DNA from: Ischnura elegans
Lineage: Eukaryota > Arthropoda > Insecta > Odonata > Coenagrionidae
Assembly: GCF_921293095.1 (NCBI RefSeq)
Contig: NC_060257.1
Span: forward strand, 90,571,449-90,635,448
DNA: 64,000 nt
Direction: 5' to 3'
Part shown: positions 62,701-64,000 of the stretch, in pieces
Layout: each line of letters opens with the position of its first letter
Position numbering within the stretch: position 1 is the stretch's first letter
The notes under the pieces: generated by a model
Told to the model about the DNA's origin: nothing
The model's database searches: none
The model's input: only the letters and a program-made list of their open reading frames with translations
Translations under genes and position numbers: made by a program

Positions 62701-63152
62701 AATGCATGAAAAATTCGTTTGAATGTCACCGTGTAATTTCTAGGCTATCTGCCTGAAGGGAAACTTAAAAATTTTCCCGTAATACACGGTTTATAAGTTT
62801 CTTGGCCTTGTGTGGACAATCGTTCCGCGTTCGGCCATGAATCACGAATAGTGAGCGAAAGTAGAGCTCGCTCGTGTTCGTTGCGATGGAGGCGCGGCGG
62901 TGGTGGTGAGAAGAAACAGCAGCAGCAGCTGGAACTATGGCGTGTCTCTGCGAGCGGTGCAGAAGTGTCATTCATGTCTTTCGTTCCTAATGTCTTTCGT
63001 CTCTTGTTCCCCGGCCCGTGGACGTCTTTACCAAACCACCAATCAACTTCCCGCCCCGTGTGTGACGTCATCCCCAACCCACTCGCTGTGCTCCTATAGG
63101 TGGAAAGAGGACCAAGGGATCCGGTTTCCAGACTGTCTCCGCCCTCTACAGG
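23515..63152 (+). CDS. Mhc: Muscle myosin heavy chain gene, 5' part (motor domain up to loop 2), multi-exon, incomplete at the right edge
   Basis: This is the actin-activated ATPase heavy chain of muscle thick filaments. Coding segments are 23515-23721, 25525-25668 or 26084-26227, 30252-30408, 31488-31515, 33055-33154 or 35529-35634, 36487-36579, 36667-36730, 37583-37681, one of four exons 10 (38484, 40922, 43232 or 46321 start), 47363-47500, 48009-48128, 48242-48391, one of four exons 14 (49275, 50282, 53464 or 57001 start), 60491-60670, 61632-61791 and 63100-63152. Joined in phase they give 656 or 658 residues, with P-loop GESGAGKT at about 180-187, switch I at about 239-245, switch II DIAGFE at about 462-467 and loop 3 near 560-580. 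Every junction is GT-AG and keeps frame. The remaining roughly 1,300 residues lie past the window. Identity as muscle myosin II is certain; the symbol follows the Drosophila gene of the same architecture. Confidence 0.97.
23722..25524 (+). other. Mhc: Mhc intron 2
   Basis: The intron separates exon 2 from exon 3a. Mostly AT-rich. A small GC-richer patch lies at 24115-24200. No additional exon 3-like sequence or recognisable repeat was found. Confidence 0.8.
25525..25668 (+). CDS. Mhc: Mhc alternative exon 3a (SH3-like subdomain)
   Basis: These 48 codons run from [15 protein letters not shown] to RYYCKLIY and are flanked by the acceptor CCTGCAG and the donor GTGAGT. The segment completes the N-terminal SH3-like fold and reaches towards the nucleotide site. 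In Drosophila the exon 3 pair tunes flight-muscle kinetics. Compared with 3b, this version has QIG for LLQ, F for Y, V and AD for A and SN, E for D, and a cysteine near the end where 3b has histidine. It has phase 0 at both ends, so frame alone does not prevent inclusion with 3b. Confidence 0.95.
26084..26227 (+). CDS. Mhc: Mhc alternative exon 3b (SH3-like subdomain)
   Basis: This is the partner of exon 3a: 144 bases, 48 codons, from [15 protein letters not shown] to RYYHKLIY. The acceptor has a long C/T tract ending CCCACAG and the donor is GTAAGG. Its [26 protein letters not shown] core is the version most like the conserved insect exon 3b. Only 415 bases of intron separate it from 3a. Mutually exclusive use is inferred from homology and from the fact that including both would insert 48 extra residues into the fold. 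Confidence 0.95.
26320..26494. mobile_element. Miniature hAT-like inverted-repeat transposon
   Basis: The ends are CAGAGCTGTGC (26320-26330) and GCACAGCTCTTG (26483-26494), inverted copies differing by one inserted base. They are flanked by GTTTCGCT and GTTTTGCC, a plausible 8-base target duplication with two mismatches, the size made by hAT transposases. The interior repeats GAACCG/AACCGG motifs in both orientations and has no coding capacity. Confidence 0.6.
28061..28500. repeat. Dispersed repeat A, copy 2
   Basis: This is the intron 3 partner of the copy at 22301-22740: CACGACAAATGGAACCCTTTT, CGAGTATAACTACAGTAA, CTTTTGAAATATATAGTCTC, CTGCGGCTGTTGAAAAATTG and GCTTTGGAAAGGTGTAAA. Divergence looks moderate, so the copies are old. 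The outer limits are approximate. Confidence 0.75.
29330..29410 (+). repeat. tRNA-like SINE fragment
   Basis: GTGGTTCGATTCTC at 29372-29385 resembles a tRNA box B and is preceded by GACGTTAAGGGCC. No acceptor-stem pairing is evident, so this is a decayed SINE head, not a tRNA gene. Family not assigned. Confidence 0.4.
30252..30408 (+). CDS. Mhc: Mhc exon 4 (constitutive)
   Basis: The 157 bases encode [17 protein letters not shown] through DGAYVNMLT plus one base of the next codon. This is the conserved strand and loop region just before the P-loop, including the NPYK purine-binding loop and the FAISDGAY helix. The acceptor is CGGCTCTAG and the donor GTAAGT. It ends in phase 1. Residues are about 118-169 of the protein. 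No second copy was found in the surrounding introns, so it should be in all isoforms. Confidence 0.95.
30409..31487 (+). other. Mhc: Mhc intron 4
   Basis: The intron holds a 149-base inverted-repeat element at 30478-30626 close to the donor. The remainder is AT-rich without recognised content. Confidence 0.8.
30478..30626. mobile_element. 149-base palindromic miniature element
   Basis: The left end CCGATTGAAATGGTTGTAAG (30478-30497, continuing TC) is the inverse of the right end GACTTACAACGGTTTCAATCGG (30605-30626) with two adjacent mismatches. Inner segments (GTCGTCATC near 30498, GATGACGAG near 30578) also pair partly. It could fold into a long hairpin 70 bases after the exon 4 donor. No clear target duplication was found. 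Confidence 0.6.
31488..31515 (+). CDS. Mhc: Mhc micro-exon 5 (28 bases)
   Basis: This tiny exon follows a good acceptor (TTTTTCTCTTTCCAG) and precedes the donor GTGAGT. With the preceding split codon it encodes N-RENQSMLI and two bases of the next T, matching the (N)xxxNQSMLIT segment that always precedes the P-loop in muscle myosins. It enters in phase 1 and leaves in phase 2. Its size makes automated gene finders likely to miss it. Confidence 0.93.
31516..33054 (+). other. Mhc: Mhc intron 5
   Basis: The intron precedes exon 6a. No repeat or extra exon recognised. The 32040-32240 section is somewhat GC-richer than the rest. Confidence 0.8.
33055..33154 (+). CDS. Mhc: Mhc alternative exon 6a (P-loop plus short, polar loop 1)
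   Basis: After completing the split T codon this 100-base exon encodes [20 protein letters not shown] and then [13 protein letters not shown]. It contains the whole ATP-binding P-loop with its catalytic lysine and threonine, the following helix, and the first half of loop 1. The acceptor is TTGGCCCTCAG and the donor GTAAGT. It enters in phase 2 and ends in phase 0. Compared with 6b it is two residues shorter and has few charges in loop 1. Loop 1 length and charge set ADP-release rate in myosins, so the exon choice probably tunes contraction speed. Confidence 0.92.
33425..33730 (+). repeat. tRNA-derived SINE, family 2
   Basis: The head TGTGGTAGCCCAGTACGTAG resembles box A and CCGGTTCAAATCTCG (33474-33488) is a box B. 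A tRNA-unrelated body follows, with GGCGAGGTGGTCCGAGGG and ACGGCAGGCCGACTACTCA. It is distinct in body from family 1. The 3' limit is approximate. Confidence 0.65.
35205..35310 (+). repeat. tRNA-derived SINE, family 1, 5'-truncated copy 3
   Basis: CGTCGGACGGGTGGTCGAGC, GGCGCCTTCCGAAGAGAGTA and GCCGGGTTTCTCTCCACCC match the body and tail of the copies at 8014 and 17345. The tRNA-like head is absent. Confidence 0.75.
35529..35634 (+). CDS. Mhc: Mhc alternative exon 6b (P-loop plus lysine/glutamate-rich loop 1)
   Basis: This 106-base exon encodes [21 protein letters not shown] followed by [15 protein letters not shown]. It is the partner of 6a and resembles the usual insect muscle sequence ([10 protein letters not shown]...). 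Both exons carry an intact P-loop, so exactly one must be included for a working motor. The acceptor is CCGCCCACAG; the donor GTAACG lacks the usual +5 G, unlike the strong donor of 6a. Inclusion of both exons shifts this one to frame 0 and creates a TGA at 35553-35555. The pair lies 2.4 kb apart with SINE fragments between. Confidence 0.94.
35635..36486 (+). other. Mhc: Mhc intron 6
   Basis: The intron lies between the 6a/6b cluster and exon 7. It carries a tRNA-like fragment at 36205-36285; otherwise no recognised content. Confidence 0.8.
36205..36285 (+). repeat. tRNA-like SINE head
   Basis: TAGCGTTGTGGTCTGCGCAT resembles box A and its surroundings, and GTAGTTCGATACCCG (36252-36266) is a box B, spaced as in a tRNA. 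The acceptor stem does not pair convincingly, so this is called a SINE-derived fragment. A true tRNA pseudogene is the alternative. Confidence 0.5.
36487..36579 (+). CDS. Mhc: Mhc exon 7 (switch I)
   Basis: Thirty-one codons, [20 protein letters not shown] then [11 protein letters not shown], hold the end of loop 1 and the nucleotide-sensing switch I motif NDNSSRF (about residues 239-245). [12 protein letters not shown] is nearly invariant across myosin II. The exon has phase 0 on both sides and clean sites (CCACAG, GTAAGT). It is preceded by an 850-base intron and followed by an 87-base one. Confidence 0.96.
36667..36730 (+). CDS. Mhc: Mhc exon 8 (upper 50K strand after switch I)
   Basis: Sixty-four bases encode [21 protein letters not shown] plus one base of a tyrosine codon. 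This is the beta strand and hairpin directly after switch I, conserved in all muscle myosins. The acceptor is CTCCTCCAG and the donor GTAAGT. It enters in phase 0 and leaves in phase 1. Confidence 0.95.
36731..37582 (+). other. Mhc: Mhc intron 8
   Basis: Mostly AT-rich. It holds an ATG-initiated frame of 126 codons (37139-37519) with no recognised family; see findings. No repeat identified. Confidence 0.7.
37583..37681 (+). CDS. Mhc: Mhc exon 9 (upper 50K helix)
   Basis: The 99 bases complete the split Y and encode [20 protein letters not shown] then [12 protein letters not shown], ending with one base of the next codon. LEKSRV/ARVxxQxxxERxYHIFYQ is a hallmark of myosin motors. The acceptor is CTTCTTTGCAG and the donor GTAAGC. 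The phase-1 exit fits all four exon 10 versions, each beginning with two bases that complete a P or Q codon. Confidence 0.95.
37682..38483 (+). other. Mhc: Mhc intron 9
   Basis: The intron precedes the exon 10 cluster. Nothing recognisable; the 3' end from 38340 is C/T-rich. Confidence 0.8.
38484..38587 (+). CDS. Mhc: Mhc alternative exon 10a (nucleotide-pocket rim; Drosophila exon 7 equivalent)
   Basis: The exon is 104 bases and encodes [20 protein letters not shown] then [14 protein letters not shown] after a split proline codon. This segment forms a lip at the entrance of the ATP pocket. Alternative versions change ATPase and filament velocity in Drosophila. 10a is unusual in having Met before CLL and a cysteine in its acidic tail (NEECQLTD). 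The acceptor is CGGCCTACAG and the donor GTAAGG. Phase is 1 in and 0 out. Confidence 0.94.
38588..40921 (+). other. Mhc: Mhc intron between exons 10a and 10b
   Basis: Contains a regular CCAGTAA array at 38788-38880. A 217-codon open stretch at 39015-39665 begins with GTG, not ATG, and shows no family resemblance. No extra exon 10 copy found. Confidence 0.75.
38788..38880 (+). repeat. Five-unit degenerate tandem array (CCAGTAA, 20-21 base period)
   Basis: CCAGTAA or a one-base variant starts at 38788, 38809, 38829, 38850 (CCAGTTA) and 38870 (CCAGTAC). The spacings are 21, 20, 21 and 20 bases. The sequence between the motifs is poorly conserved. A weaker sixth unit (ACAGTGG) may start at 38769. 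It lies 200 bases after exon 10a. Confidence 0.6.
40922..41025 (+). CDS. Mhc: Mhc alternative exon 10b (nucleotide-pocket rim)
   Basis: The second version of exon 10 encodes [20 protein letters not shown] then [14 protein letters not shown] over 104 bases. It has the acceptor TTGTCCATACAG and the consensus donor GTAAGT. NVNDYYF replaces the IYEYHF of 10a, altering the helix-loop next to the nucleotide. If spliced after another exon 10 it enters the wrong frame and meets a TAG at 40994-40996. Confidence 0.94.
41026..43231 (+). other. Mhc: Mhc intron between exons 10b and 10c
   Basis: AT-rich intron. No recognisable repeat or extra exon; the last 200 bases are C/T-rich and lead into the 10c acceptor. 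Confidence 0.75.
43232..43335 (+). CDS. Mhc: Mhc alternative exon 10c (nucleotide-pocket rim)
   Basis: The third version encodes [20 protein letters not shown] then [14 protein letters not shown]; the junction codon is CAG (Gln) where the other three give Pro. TQPIEE is the most divergent start of the four and adds charge. The acceptor is GCACCCTCAG and the donor GTAAGT. Out of frame it stops at its fifth codon (TGA), so it cannot follow another exon 10 productively. Confidence 0.94.
43336..46320 (+). other. Mhc: Mhc intron between exons 10c and 10d
   Basis: Contains dispersed repeat B copy 1 at 43530-43990. The rest shows no gene or identified repeat. A C-rich tract lies at 46210-46270. Confidence 0.75.
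43530..43990. repeat. Dispersed repeat B, copy 1
   Basis: The segment shares a series of blocks with 61030-61440 in the same order: GGGTGAGTTTTCCA, GTCTGCTGGGGCA, GCCACGAACGTTTGATGCTG, AAAGGGACCTGAACGCATG, TTCACTTCCAAGAAGCT and a TTTTTAGCGATA end. No intact protein. Probably fragments of an unclassified transposon. Confidence 0.65.
46321..46424 (+). CDS. Mhc: Mhc alternative exon 10d (nucleotide-pocket rim)
   Basis: The fourth version encodes [20 protein letters not shown] then [14 protein letters not shown]. DNIYDYxxVSQGK is the arrangement closest to the common insect form. Its acceptor (CTTGAAAATGCAG) has a poor pyrimidine tract, suggesting it needs help from splicing factors. The donor is GTGAGT. 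It is 104 bases, phase 1 to 0, like the other three. Confidence 0.94.
46425..47362 (+). other. Mhc: Mhc intron 10 (after exon 10d)
   Basis: AT-rich, nothing recognised apart from the exon 11 pyrimidine tract. Confidence 0.75.
47363..47500 (+). CDS. Mhc: Mhc exon 11 (upper 50K domain)
   Basis: Forty-six codons, [33 protein letters not shown] and [13 protein letters not shown]. The FDxLGFTxEEKxxIYKxTAxVMHMGxMKFKQ block is diagnostic for muscle myosin II. The acceptor is CTCTCGAGCAG and the donor GTAAGT, with phase 0 on both sides. It is the first shared exon after the four-way exon 10 choice. Confidence 0.96.
47501..48008 (+). other. Mhc: Mhc intron 11
   Basis: A 508-base intron without recognised content. 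Confidence 0.85.
48009..48128 (+). CDS. Mhc: Mhc exon 12 (cardiomyopathy-loop region)
   Basis: Forty codons, [20 protein letters not shown] then [20 protein letters not shown]. [18 protein letters not shown] forms the actin-facing cardiomyopathy loop of the upper 50K domain. The acceptor is TTTTTCCTACAG and the donor GTGTGT. Phase is 0 on both sides. Only a 113-base intron separates it from exon 13. Confidence 0.95.
48242..48391 (+). CDS. Mhc: Mhc exon 13 (HO helix and switch II)
   Basis: Fifty codons run from [20 protein letters not shown] through [19 protein letters not shown] to [11 protein letters not shown]. The first part is the long helix of the 50K domain; the last contains switch II (DIAGFE), which senses gamma-phosphate and starts the relay movement. 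The acceptor is GTTCTGCTGCAG and the donor GTACGT, phase 0 at both ends. The relay exons 14a-d follow directly in the protein. Confidence 0.96.
48392..49274 (+). other. Mhc: Mhc intron 13
   Basis: The intron precedes the relay cluster. AT-rich; no repeat or additional exon visible. Confidence 0.8.
49275..49445 (+). CDS. Mhc: Mhc alternative exon 14a (relay domain; Drosophila exon 9 equivalent)
   Basis: Fifty-seven codons from [20 protein letters not shown] through [20 protein letters not shown] to [10 protein letters not shown] encode the relay helix and relay loop that pass switch II motion to the converter. The acceptor is CCCTCCTTAG; the donor GTAGAC is weak. Its first 89 bases are identical to 14b, and the proteins differ at two positions only (R for K at 34, E for D at 53). 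Phase 0 on both sides. Confidence 0.95.
49446..50281 (+). other. Mhc: Mhc intron between exons 14a and 14b
   Basis: Despite near-identity of the exons on each side, the intron is not similar to the sequences before 14a or after 14b by eye. A short TA/TC repeat lies at 50146-50168. Confidence 0.75.
50282..50452 (+). CDS. Mhc: Mhc alternative exon 14b (relay domain)
   Basis: A 171-base copy of the relay exon, [11 protein letters not shown]... with [18 protein letters not shown] and [10 protein letters not shown]. It lies 1,007 bases after 14a. All ten base differences from 14a fall in the last 82 bases and eight are silent. The acceptor is ACGTCCCACAG and the donor GTAAAA is weak. There is no stop or frame break, so it looks functional. 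Confidence 0.94.
50453..53463 (+). other. Mhc: Mhc intron between exons 14b and 14c
   Basis: Three kilobases with no extra relay exon. C/T-rich low complexity at 52790-52845 and C-runs near 52280 and 52600. Confidence 0.75.
53464..53634 (+). CDS. Mhc: Mhc alternative exon 14c (relay domain)
   Basis: This version starts [11 protein letters not shown] and has [18 protein letters not shown] and [10 protein letters not shown], so it differs from 14a/b at the first residue and in the relay loop (IEWT for INWA, LQ for LL). The acceptor, AACAAACAATACAG, is poor in pyrimidines and the donor is GTAATG. Both imply regulated use. Phase 0 on both sides, 171 bases. Confidence 0.94.
53635..57000 (+). other. 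Mhc: Mhc intron between exons 14c and 14d
   Basis: It contains a GC-rich patch at 53990-54170, C/T-rich stretches at 55355-55450 and 55965-56000, and otherwise AT-rich DNA. No further relay exon. Confidence 0.75.
57001..57171 (+). CDS. Mhc: Mhc alternative exon 14d (divergent relay domain)
   Basis: The fourth relay exon begins [20 protein letters not shown] and has [18 protein letters not shown] with [10 protein letters not shown]. The relay helix core is unchanged but the start (INSFNQ for YNGFEQ) and the loop (EIQGIPW for KREGINW) differ most among the four, removing two positive charges from the relay loop. The acceptor is CCTCGCATCAG and the donor GTACTC. Drosophila has three exons at this position. 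The frame is open and lengths match, so it is not a decayed copy. Confidence 0.94.
57172..60490 (+). other. Mhc: Mhc intron 14
   Basis: The intron carries a hAT-like element at 59197-59655. No fifth relay exon was found. The remainder is AT-rich. Confidence 0.75.
59197..59655. mobile_element. Non-autonomous hAT-like element
   Basis: The left end CCAGAGATGACTGAATTAAA and the inverse of the right end, CCAGAGATGAGTAGAACACC, share the outer ten bases, and a further CTCAGTTAC block occurs near both ends. Flanks GTCTGCTC and GTGCGCAC agree at five of eight positions, compatible with an old 8-base duplication. The interior repeats GTAACT/AGTTAC motifs and has no coding capacity. Confidence 0.5.
60491..60670 (+). 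CDS. Mhc: Mhc exon 15 (lower 50K domain, loop 3)
   Basis: Sixty codons start [20 protein letters not shown] and end [10 protein letters not shown]. The middle ([21 protein letters not shown], positions about 38-52 of the exon) is loop 3, an actin contact. The acceptor is CCCCTCGTAG and the donor GTGAGT; phase 0 on both sides. It is the first shared exon after the relay cluster and must fit the end IEK of each exon 14. Confidence 0.96.
60671..61631 (+). other. Mhc: Mhc intron 15
   Basis: Contains dispersed repeat B copy 2 (61030-61440). Nothing else recognised. Confidence 0.8.
61030..61440. repeat. Dispersed repeat B, copy 2
   Basis: Matches repeat B copy 1 through GGGCGAGTTTTCCA, GTCTGCTGGGGCA, ACCACGAACCTTTGATTCTG, AAAGGGACTGAAAGCACGCA, TTCACTTCCAAGGAGCT and TTTTAAGCGATA. 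A 97-codon minus-strand frame across 61000-61293 may be remnant coding sequence of no recognised family. Confidence 0.65.
61632..61791 (+). CDS. Mhc: Mhc exon 16 (lower 50K domain up to loop 2)
   Basis: Fifty-three codons start [20 protein letters not shown] and run through [20 protein letters not shown] into [13 protein letters not shown], plus one base of a glycine codon. The glycine-rich end is the beginning of loop 2, the flexible actin-binding loop at the 50K/20K junction. The acceptor is ACGTAACAG and the donor GTAAGG; phase 0 in, 1 out. Confidence 0.95.
61792..63099 (+). other. Mhc: Mhc intron 16
   Basis: The intron splits the loop 2 coding sequence. AT-rich first part, GC-richer from 62810 with a GGTGGTGAGAAGAAACAGCA purine-rich stretch. 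No second loop 2 exon is evident. Confidence 0.75.
63100..63152 (+). CDS. Mhc: Mhc exon 17 (end of loop 2, last exon in window)
   Basis: This 53-base exon completes a glycine and encodes [17 protein letters not shown], the basic half of loop 2 followed by the FxTVSxLYR motif that starts the 20K domain. The acceptor is GTGCTCCTATAG. The donor GTAATT lacks +5 G. Phase is 1 in and 0 out. The next expected segment (EQLNxLMTTLxST...) is not seen before position 64000. Confidence 0.92.
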
Positions 63153-64000
63153 GTAATTGAGTCCACCGAGGTCTCCACGTTCACACCAAAGCTCTAGTTC
63201 GCTTCCAGCCTTGCCGCATTTTGAGGCAATGAAAAAATTAAAATGTTACTTTAAAAGTAAACAAGCCCTAATGCTCCCTGTATTAATTAATTCGAAGTCC
63301 CTATATCGACAAAAATTATTGCTAAATCATACGAATGATCAACGACTGAAGTTAAGTTCTTCCTCCGCTCCACTCGAGATGCATAAATTAAACAAAGTGA
63401 TCCTATTTCCTTGGCCGTAAATTTCTGTATCTAAGTTGGGCATCGGAATTTATAATTTTGCGGTGACTGCCTTCTTTGCTTCTCTTGAAATATTCCTTTT
63501 CAAGAATTCTCTCAAGCGTTTAAGTCAAGCCATCCTTCATAGCTGCGTTCGATTCAAGCACTAGAGCTTTGGTCGAACTTGAATAAAATTTGCCCGAATA
63601 TATGCAGTCCCGTACATCCCTCCCATTGTGCTGCCTCTCGTCACCAAACCCAAACCAATCGATTGTGCTTGTATGTGGTTGTGTGCGTTCGAACCATCCT
63701 TGTGCTGTTAAAGCCGCCTTCCAACTTGTGCCTGTCTAAACACCTTCCACAAACTCTGCCTCCGTTTACCTCACTCTTTTGTGGCTGTCTTTGTGCTGCT
63801 CCGCCTCAATGTCCTGTGTTTGTTCAAGTAGACGTTGCGGATTCTGCCTCTGTTTCTATCCTTTACCTATGCTCTATGTTGTGCTGCGTCTTACATGTGT
63901 TACTTTGCACGCCCATTCTATGTTTCACCCTCTTCATGTTTAGGTCATCGAACAATCACCTACTCCGATTGGGGGGGGGGGGGGGGGGAAAGGTTTTTTT
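63153..64000 (+). other. Mhc: Start of Mhc intron 17, runs off the window
   Basis: No further exon seen. A run of about 18 G at 63972-63989 followed by short A and T runs at the very end may be a sequencing or assembly artefact. Confidence 0.7.

Noticed and set aside
63972-64000. Long G run at the window end
   Set aside because: Probably a homopolymer sequencing or assembly artefact next to a gap, not a regulatory G-quadruplex claim I can support.

Overview
The window is animal nuclear DNA and holds the 5' third of one arthropod muscle myosin heavy chain gene (Mhc), read left to right on the + strand. The call rests on exon-by-exon agreement with the myosin motor domain: N-terminal SH3-like segment, P-loop GESGAGKT, switch I NDNSSRF, switch II DIAGFE, relay helix, loop 3 and the start of loop 2. 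All exons have GT-AG introns and the reading frame is continuous across every junction. Clustered, mutually exclusive exons in a single muscle Mhc gene point to an insect or close relative. Long introns (up to about 14 kb) and many transposon remnants argue against Drosophila. I cannot name the species.

Layout. Positions 1 to about 9,300 look intergenic and contain decayed retrotransposons: a LINE 3' end near 1,970, a CR1/L2/Jockey-like LINE at 5,347-6,945 on the minus strand, an RTE-type endonuclease fragment at 6,950-7,350 and a tRNA-derived SINE near 8,014. A GC-rich block at about 8,900-9,840 has a TATA box followed by a perfect GTAAGT donor and is the best candidate for the promoter and non-coding exon 1. 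A second GC-rich block (about 20,440-21,001) is an alternative. The ATG is in exon 2 (23,484-23,721).

Coding exons then run to 63,152, giving about 658 codons of a protein that is normally near 1,950. Four positions are encoded by exon clusters: exon 3 (2 versions), exon 6 (2 versions, P-loop plus loop 1), exon 10 (4 versions, rim of the nucleotide pocket; Drosophila exon 7) and exon 14 (4 versions, relay domain; Drosophila exon 9). In principle 2 x 2 x 4 x 4 = 64 motor variants can be made from this part alone. The rest of the gene (SH1/SH2 region, converter, lever arm, rod) lies beyond the right edge.

The most interesting points are: an exon pair that swaps loop 1 together with the P-loop, which Drosophila Mhc does not have; frame phases that put a stop codon into any transcript including two exons of cluster 6 or cluster 10; the absence of +5G in the donors of all four relay exons; a near-identical 5' half shared by relay exons 14a and 14b, suggesting gene conversion; and a five-unit CCAGTAA array with 20-21 nt spacing in the intron after exon 10a. 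Several small inverted-repeat transposons and tRNA-derived SINE copies sit in the introns. Exon numbers are mine and assume one non-coding first exon.
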